A stretch of 64,000 nt of DNA from Variovorax sp. IB41. GTDB taxonomy: Bacteria > Pseudomonadota > Gammaproteobacteria > Burkholderiales > Burkholderiaceae_C. The notes beneath the pieces are model-generated. The model was not told where the DNA came from. It worked only from the letters and a program-made list of their open reading frames with translations, and did no database searches. Positions within the stretch are counted from its first letter, which is position 1. Each line of letters opens with the position of its first letter. Shown one piece after another: positions 59,534 through 64,000 of the stretch. The DNA is taken from NCBI RefSeq assembly GCF_016405905.1, contig NZ_JAEFCB010000001.1, positions 1 through 64,000 of the forward strand. The letters are read 5' to 3'. A program made the position numbers and the translations under genes.

Positions 59534-62500
59534 ATGAACAAGTGTTTCCGGACGGTTTGGAATGAAGCGCTTCGCGCGTGGGTGGCGGTACCTGAACACG
59601 CTTCTACAGGAGGCGCGCGAGGAGCAGGCGGCGCTTCTTCAAGTCGCAGACACCCTCCCTCGGACGAGGCGGCCACGCCAAGCCGGGGGGACTTGACGCT
59701 GTTGCTCATGCGTATCGCGGTTGCATCGGCCGTTGTCGTCGCAATGCCTTCCGCGCTGGCCAGCACCGTGGGCATCGGCTCGGGCAGCGTGGCGGGCGGT
59801 TCTGCGTGCGGTGCCGATGGCGTCGGCCCCGACGGAGTCACCAAGTACACCTACAAGGCTGCCACCGACGGGAGTGGCGGCTTCGCATCGGTGATGGGCT
59901 GCGCGGCACAAGGCAACGGCATGTTCGGCGCCACCGTTCTTGGCGCGTTCTCCAATGCCTCCGGCGATGCCGCCACCGCTGTCGGACTGGGAGCGAATGC
60001 AGCCAGATTCGCGTTTGCCGGCGGATACCAGGCATTTGCAGGCAATGAGGCGGTCGCGCTCGGGTTCAACGCCGCGGGCACCCAACTTGGCGCGGTGGCC
60101 ATCGGTCGCGCAGCCAGCGCTCGCGGCACGTTTGCCATTGCGATGGGTGCCGACAGCACGGCGCTCGGAACCTCGTCGATCGCATTGGGCTCGCAGGCCA
60201 ATGCAGTCTTCGCCAACGACATTGCAGTCGGAACCGGTGCGTTCGCGAAGGGCAATACGGCTGGCGATGGGCCAGCCACGGCCTTCGGCCGGGGCGCGAG
60301 AGCCACCGCGGTCGGCTCGACGGCTTTCGGTGCGGCCGCGAACGCGGCGGGCACCATCTCCATCGCATTCGGCTACAACGCGGTGGCCGTGGGGCAATAC
60401 AGCGCCGCATTGGGAACGTCGGCCATAGCCGGTGGTGAGCAGGGCGTCGCCATCGGCGCGTTTGCCAACGCCGCGGGCGGGTCGGCTGTGGCCATCGGCG
60501 AGTCGGCCACGGCGCAGGATGCTTCGGGCATTGCGATCGGGCGCCAGGCCAGTGCCGCCGGTGCGTTCGGCGTGGCCATGGGAGACGGCGCGCAGAGCGG
60601 CGACACCGGCGCAAACGTGGCGATCGGCGCGGGCGCCACGGCCAACAGCGCGACCGCCGATGGCGGCGCGGTCGCCATCGGCGCCGGGCAGCAGGCCACG
60701 GGCAACGGCGCCGTGGCCATCGGCGACCCCAACACGGCGACCGGCACCGGCGCCGTCGCGCTGGGCGCAGAGAACACCGCGGCCGGCAGCGCCGACGGCA
60801 CCGTCGCGGCCAACGGACCGGTGGCCCTGGGCAATGCCAACAATGCGATCGGGCAGGGCGCGGTCGCGTTGGGCCATTCGAACAACGCGATCGGCCAGGC
60901 CGCGCTCGCGTTCGGCAGCGGCTCCAGCGCCACCGCGGCGGGCGCCGTGGCGCTGGGCCAGACCGCGACCGCGGGCGCGGATTCGGTGTCCATCGGGACC
61001 AACACGGTGTCGGGGGCGGGCGGGCCCTCGGTGGCCATCGGGTTGGCGGCCAATGCGAGCGGGGCGTTGGCCACCGCTGTCGGCCCTCAAGCCCAGGCGA
61101 CCGCACCGAGTTCTGCCGCTTTCGGCCAAGGCGCCAATGCAACGGGATTTGGCGCGACGGCAGTGGGGGCTGGCGCCAAGGCATTGGTAGGAGGCGGCGC
61201 GACCGCGGTCGGCAACAACGCAGTGGCTTCGGCGGCGGACAGCGTTGCGCTCGGCAGTTCGGCCAACGCCATGGGCACTTTCGCGGTGGCGATCGGATCG
61301 CAAGCGCGAGCGCAGGGCCTGGGTGCCCTCGCGGTGGGCTTCACGGCCAACGCGGCGTATGACGCGAGCGTGGCGATCGGCAACGGCAGCGCGACATCGG
61401 CCACCCTGGCGGCACTGCAGGCCACAGCGGCCTACGTGCCTTTCGCGGGGGCCCCGATCGCCGGGGAAACGCCGGCGGGCGAGGTGGCCGTTGGATCGAG
61501 CTTTGCGCAGCGCCGGCTCACCAATGTGGCCGCGGGCGGTGCGCCGACGGATGCGGTCAACGTCAGCCAGCTTTCGACGACCGCCTCTTCGCTGTCCACG
61601 GGGTTGAGCACGGCAACAAGCGACATCTCCAGCCTGTCCACCGGCCTGAGCACGACCAACAGCAGCGTGGGCAGCCTGTCGACATCCACGTCATCGGGCC
61701 TGAGCACGGCCACGAGCAGCATCGAAAGTCTGTCGAGTTCCACTTCGACGGGCTTGAGCACCGCCGTCAGCGGGATCGGCAGTCTTTCCACGGGGCTCAG
61801 TACGGCCACGAGTGGCATATCGAGTTTGTCGACTGGGTTGAGTACGACCAACACCAGCGTCGACAGCCTCTCGACGTCGACCTCGACGGGCCTGAGCACT
61901 GCAACCAGCGGCATCGCCAGCTTGTCCAGCGGGTTCAGCACAGTCACCAGCGGCATTTCGAGTTTGTCGACTGGCTTGAGCACGACGAACAGCAGCGTCG
62001 ATAGCCTGTCGACTTCGACGTCGACGGGATTGAGCACTGCGACGAGTGGCATCACAAGTTTGTCTACAGGCTTGAGCACGACCAACAGCAACGTTGACAG
62101 CCTCTCGACGTCCACCTCGACGGGCTTGAGCACCGCGACGAGCGGCATCACAAGTTTGTCGACTGGGCTGAGCACTACGAACAGCAGTGTCGACAGCCTC
62201 TCGACTTCGACATCGACAGGACTGAGCACCGCGACAAGTGGCATCTCAAGTTTGTCGACTGGGCTGAGCACGACCAACAGCAATGTCAACAGCCTTTCGA
62301 CATCGACATCGACGGGATTGAGCACTGCGACGAGTGGCATCACAAGTTTGTCTACCGGCTTGAGCACGACCAACAGCAACGTCGACAGTCTCTCGACATC
62401 GACATCAACGGGACTGAGTACCGCGACGAGTGGCATCACAAGTCTGTCTACTGGCTTGAGTACGACCAACAGCAACGTCGACAGTCTCTCGACATCGACA

Positions 62501-64000
62501 TCGACGGGCTTGAGCACCGCGACAAGCGGCATCTCAAGTCTCTCGACTGGATTGAGCACGACCAATAGCAACGTCGACAGCCTCTCGACATCGACGTCAA
62601 CGGGGCTGAGTACGGCCACGAGTGGCATCTCAAGTTTGTCGACTGGGCTGAGCACGACCAACAGCAATGTCGATAGCCTCTCGACTTCGACATCGACAGG
62701 CCTGAGCACCGCCACAAGCGGAATCTCCAGCCTCTCGACGGGCCTGAGCACCGCAACCAGCGGGATCTCCAGCCTGTCCACCGGGCTGAGCACCGCGACG
62801 AGCGGCATTTCAAGCCTTTCGACGGGCCTGAGCACCGCCACAAGCGGAATCTCCAGCCTCTCGACGGGCTTGAGCACTGCAACCAGCGGGATCTCCAGTC
62901 TGTCCACCGGACTGAGCACGACCGCCAGCACCGTCGACAGCCTCTCGACCTCTACCTCCACAGGCCTGAGTACCGCGACAAGCAACATCTCCAGCCTGTC
63001 CACCGGCCTGAGCAGCACGACCAGCAACATCTCGAGTCTCTCGACCGGCTTGAGCACCACCGACAGCACCGTCAACAGCCTGTCGACCTCGACGTCCACA
63101 GGCTTGAGCACGGTCACGAGCAACATCGGCAGCCTCTCGACGGGCCTGAGCACGAACACCAGCGGCATCTCCAGCCTCTCCACGGGCCTGAGCACCACCA
63201 ACAGCAACTTCGCGAGCCTGTCGACCAGCGTCATCGGCGCGACGAGCGGCTTCGGCAGCCTGTCGACCGGCCTCAGCACGGTCGAGAGCAACGTCAGCAC
63301 GCTGAGCTCGACGGTCACCAGCATCTACAACGGCGGCACCAAGTACTTCCACGCCAACTCGACGGCCGGGGACGCGGATGCCAGCGGGCAGGAGGCGGTG
63401 GCGATCGGGCCGCAGTCGGTGGCGAGCGGGGCCAACTCGTTCGCCGCGGGCAACGGCGCGAAGGCGACCGAGGCGGGCGCGGTGGCGATCGGCTTCGGCG
63501 CGCAGGCGACCGGCGCCAACGCCATCGCGATCGGCACGGGCGCGCTGGCCACGGGGTCGCAGGCCATCGGCGTGGATTCGCGCGCGGGCGGTGGCGGCGT
63601 CGCGCTCGGCGACAAGGCCGATGCGGGCGGCACGCCGCTGAGCCAGGCGCAGAACATCGTGCAGGGCACGGCCGTCGGCTTCGGCGCGGTGGTGCAGCAA
63701 TCGGGCGGCGTGGCGCTCGGCGCGGGCTCGGTGGCATCGACGGCCGCGGGCGTGGCCGGCTTCGTGCCGGCGAGCGCGACGGCGCAGCAGGCGCAGGCGA
63801 TCAAGGCCACCACCGGCACACAAGCGGCGGTGTCGGTGGGCGACGCGGCCACGGGCCAGTTCCGCCAGATCACCGGCGTGGCGGCGGGCACGGCCGACAG
63901 CGACGCTACCAACGTCGCGCAGCTGCGCGCCACCACGGGCGCGGTGGCCGCGGGCAGCGTGCAGTACGGGGCCAACCCCGACGGCTCGGTCAACTACGGC
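59534..64000 (+). CDS. Trimeric autotransporter adhesin (YadA-like), 5' part, continues past the window
   Basis: At least 1489 residues, open to the right edge. Residues 1-25 are an extended signal peptide region (MNKCFRTVWNEALRAWVAVP), and a hydrophobic core at 54-70 ends with a SALA cleavage site near 76. Head 1 (about 77-670) is a YadA-type left-handed beta-roll of 14-residue repeats with AVAIG/AVALG pairs. The neck is DAVNVSQLS (Asn676). The stalk (about 681-1260) consists of Ser/Thr/Leu-rich modules. A second head opens at TKYFHANST (about 1268), and a second neck DATNVAQLRATTG lies near 1457. The membrane anchor lies beyond the window. Such proteins bind host surfaces or self-aggregate. 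The 59291-59533 gap holds only GC-rich leader sequence with a GAGGTGGTGAG ribosome site. Confidence 0.93.
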   Translation, partial: MNKCFRTVWNEALRAWVAVPEHASTGGARGAGGASSSRRHPPSDEAATPSRGDLTLLLMRIAVASAVVVAMPSALASTVGIGSGSVAGGSACGADGVGPDGVTKYTYKAATDGSGGFASVMGCAAQGNGMFGATVLGAFSNASGDAATAVGLGANAARFAFAGGYQAFAGNEAVALGFNAAGTQLGAVAIGRAASARGTFAIAMGADSTALGTSSIALGSQANAVFANDIAVGTGAFAKGNTAGDGPATAFGRGARATAVGSTAFGAAANAAGTISIAFGYNAVAVGQYSAALGTSAIAGGEQGVAIGAFANAAGGSAVAIGESATAQDASGIAIGRQASAAGAFGVAMGDGAQSGDTGANVAIGAGATANSATADGGAVAIGAGQQATGNGAVAIGDPNTATGTGAVALGAENTAAGSADGTVAANGPVALGNANNAIGQGAVALGHSNNAIGQAALAFGSGSSATAAGAVALGQTATAGADSVSIGTNTVSGAGGPSVAIGLAANASGALATAVGPQAQATAPSSAAFGQGANATGFGATAVGAGAKALVGGGATAVGNNAVASAADSVALGSSANAMGTFAVAIGSQARAQGLGALAVGFTANAAYDASVAIGNGSATSATLAALQATAAYVPFAGAPIAGETPAGEVAVGSSFAQRRLTNVAAGGAPTDAVNVSQLSTTASSLSTGLSTATSDISSLSTGLSTTNSSVGSLSTSTSSGLSTATSSIESLSSSTSTGLSTAVSGIGSLSTGLSTATSGISSLSTGLSTTNTSVDSLSTSTSTGLSTATSGIASLSSGFSTVTSGISSLSTGLSTTNSSVDSLSTSTSTGLSTATSGITSLSTGLSTTNSNVDSLSTSTSTGLSTATSGITSLSTGLSTTNSSVDSLSTSTSTGLSTATSGISSLSTGLSTTNSNVNSLSTSTSTGLSTATSGITSLSTGLSTTNSNVDSLSTSTSTGLSTATSGITSLSTGLSTTNSNVDSLSTSTSTGLSTATSGISSLSTGLSTTNSNVDSLSTSTSTGLSTATSGISSLSTGLSTTNSNVDSLSTSTSTGLSTATSGISSLSTGLSTATSGISSLSTGLSTATSGISSLSTGLSTATSGISSLSTGLSTATSGISSLSTGLSTTASTVDSLSTSTSTGLSTATSNISSLSTGLSSTTSNISSLSTGLSTTDSTVNSLSTSTSTGLSTVTSNIGSLSTGLSTNTSGISSLSTGLSTTNSNFASLSTSVIGATSGFGSLSTGLSTVESNVSTLSSTVTSIYNGGTKYFHANSTAGDADASGQEAVAIGPQSVASGANSFAAGNGAKATEAGAVAIGFGAQATGANAIAIGTGALATGSQAIGVDSRAGGGGVALGDKADAGGTPLSQAQNIVQGTAVGFGAVVQQSGGVALGAGSVASTAAGVAGFVPASATAQQAQAIKATTGTQAAVSVGDAATGQFRQITGVAAGTADSDATNVAQLRATTGAVAAGSVQYGANPDGSVNYG
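61595..63318 (+). repeat. Modular stalk repeats of the trimeric adhesin (42-bp and 54-bp modules)
   Basis: The stalk is built of a 14-residue module (ISSLSTGLSTATSG) and an 18-residue module (VDSLSTSTSTGLSTATSG); one of each gives a 96-bp unit. The V-D-S codons of the 18-residue module lie at 61997, 62093, 62189, 62285, 62381, 62477, 62573 and 62669, exactly 96 bp apart. Other gaps are 138 bp (96+42), 192 bp and 264 bp (96+4x42). No module is out of frame. Confidence 0.9.

Noticed and set aside
61432..63324. A 630-codon open frame on the minus strand, rich in repeated Val-Leu-Arg-Pro-Val units
   Set aside because: It is the antisense of the adhesin stalk repeats. The plus frame has a signal peptide, head and neck motifs and runs unbroken for 4.4 kb; the minus frame is open only because the repeat units contain no stop in that frame.

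Overview
The window is a GC-rich, densely coded bacterial chromosome segment. I read it as a Burkholderiales member of the Comamonadaceae, most like Variovorax. The basis is the combination of Liv-type ABC transporters next to acyl-CoA catabolism, a Bug/TTT-type solute receptor, many LysR regulators, and three copies of a palindromic intergenic repeat around GAGCTTGTCGAAG. The assignment is by pattern recognition only; there is no rRNA or tRNA in the window to confirm it.

Layout. (1) 1-4124: a branched-chain amino acid type ABC importer: the end of the binding protein, an intrinsic terminator, then livH-livM-livG-livF almost without gaps. (2) 4431-18197: a co-oriented acyl-CoA catabolic block: fused enoyl-CoA hydratase/3-hydroxyacyl-CoA dehydrogenase, an M20 peptidase, thiolase, acyl-CoA dehydrogenase, a small membrane protein, a Dabb protein, SDR, hotdog thioesterase, CurA-like reductase, AidB-like dehydrogenase, GST and a second SDR. 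Repeats of two families separate several of these genes. (3) 18201-22070: a TetR regulator divergent from an NmrA-like/DUF1772-like gene pair, and a LysR regulator divergent from an azoreductase.

(4) 21997-40050: a type III secretion system. sctR and sctQ lie on the minus strand. Divergent from them run sctV-S-C-D, a 68-residue candidate needle or pilin gene, and sctI-J-K-L-N-O-T-U, then a 1270-residue candidate translocon/effector protein. The order I-J-K-L-N-O-T matches the hrpB2-hrcJ-hrpB4-hrpB5-hrcN-hrpB7-hrcT order of Hrp2-type systems of plant-associated bacteria. No gatekeeper, needle-length ruler, pilotin or chaperone is recognised. SctU carries HSAR where the family has the autocleavage motif NPTH. 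The candidate filament gene is followed by a strong terminator, so it is probably transcribed in excess over the genes behind it.

(5) 40079-47664: regulators (AraC, a LuxR-type protein without a LuxI in the window, GlxA-like AraC, LysR) mixed with a GNAT acetyltransferase, a dienelactone hydrolase-like protein, an MFS exporter and an FAH-family hydratase. (6) 47712-54199: a 211-bp palindromic repeat, then a Bug receptor and a class V aminotransferase divergent from a GntR regulator and a 1027-residue FAD/Fe-S dehydrogenase. Two matching palindromic operators lie in the divergent promoter region; this is probably an uptake and catabolic unit for an amino or hydroxy acid.

(7) 54263-59290: two MFS transporters, an O6-alkylguanine-DNA alkyltransferase, and a LysR regulator divergent from an NmrA-like oxidoreductase. 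(8) 59534-64000: the first about 1489 residues of a trimeric autotransporter adhesin, running off the end of the window. It has an ESPR-type signal region, a YadA-like head, a stalk assembled from exact 14- and 18-residue modules, and the start of a second head. The type III system and the adhesin together suggest a host-interacting (plant, fungal or protist associated) lifestyle; that is inference.
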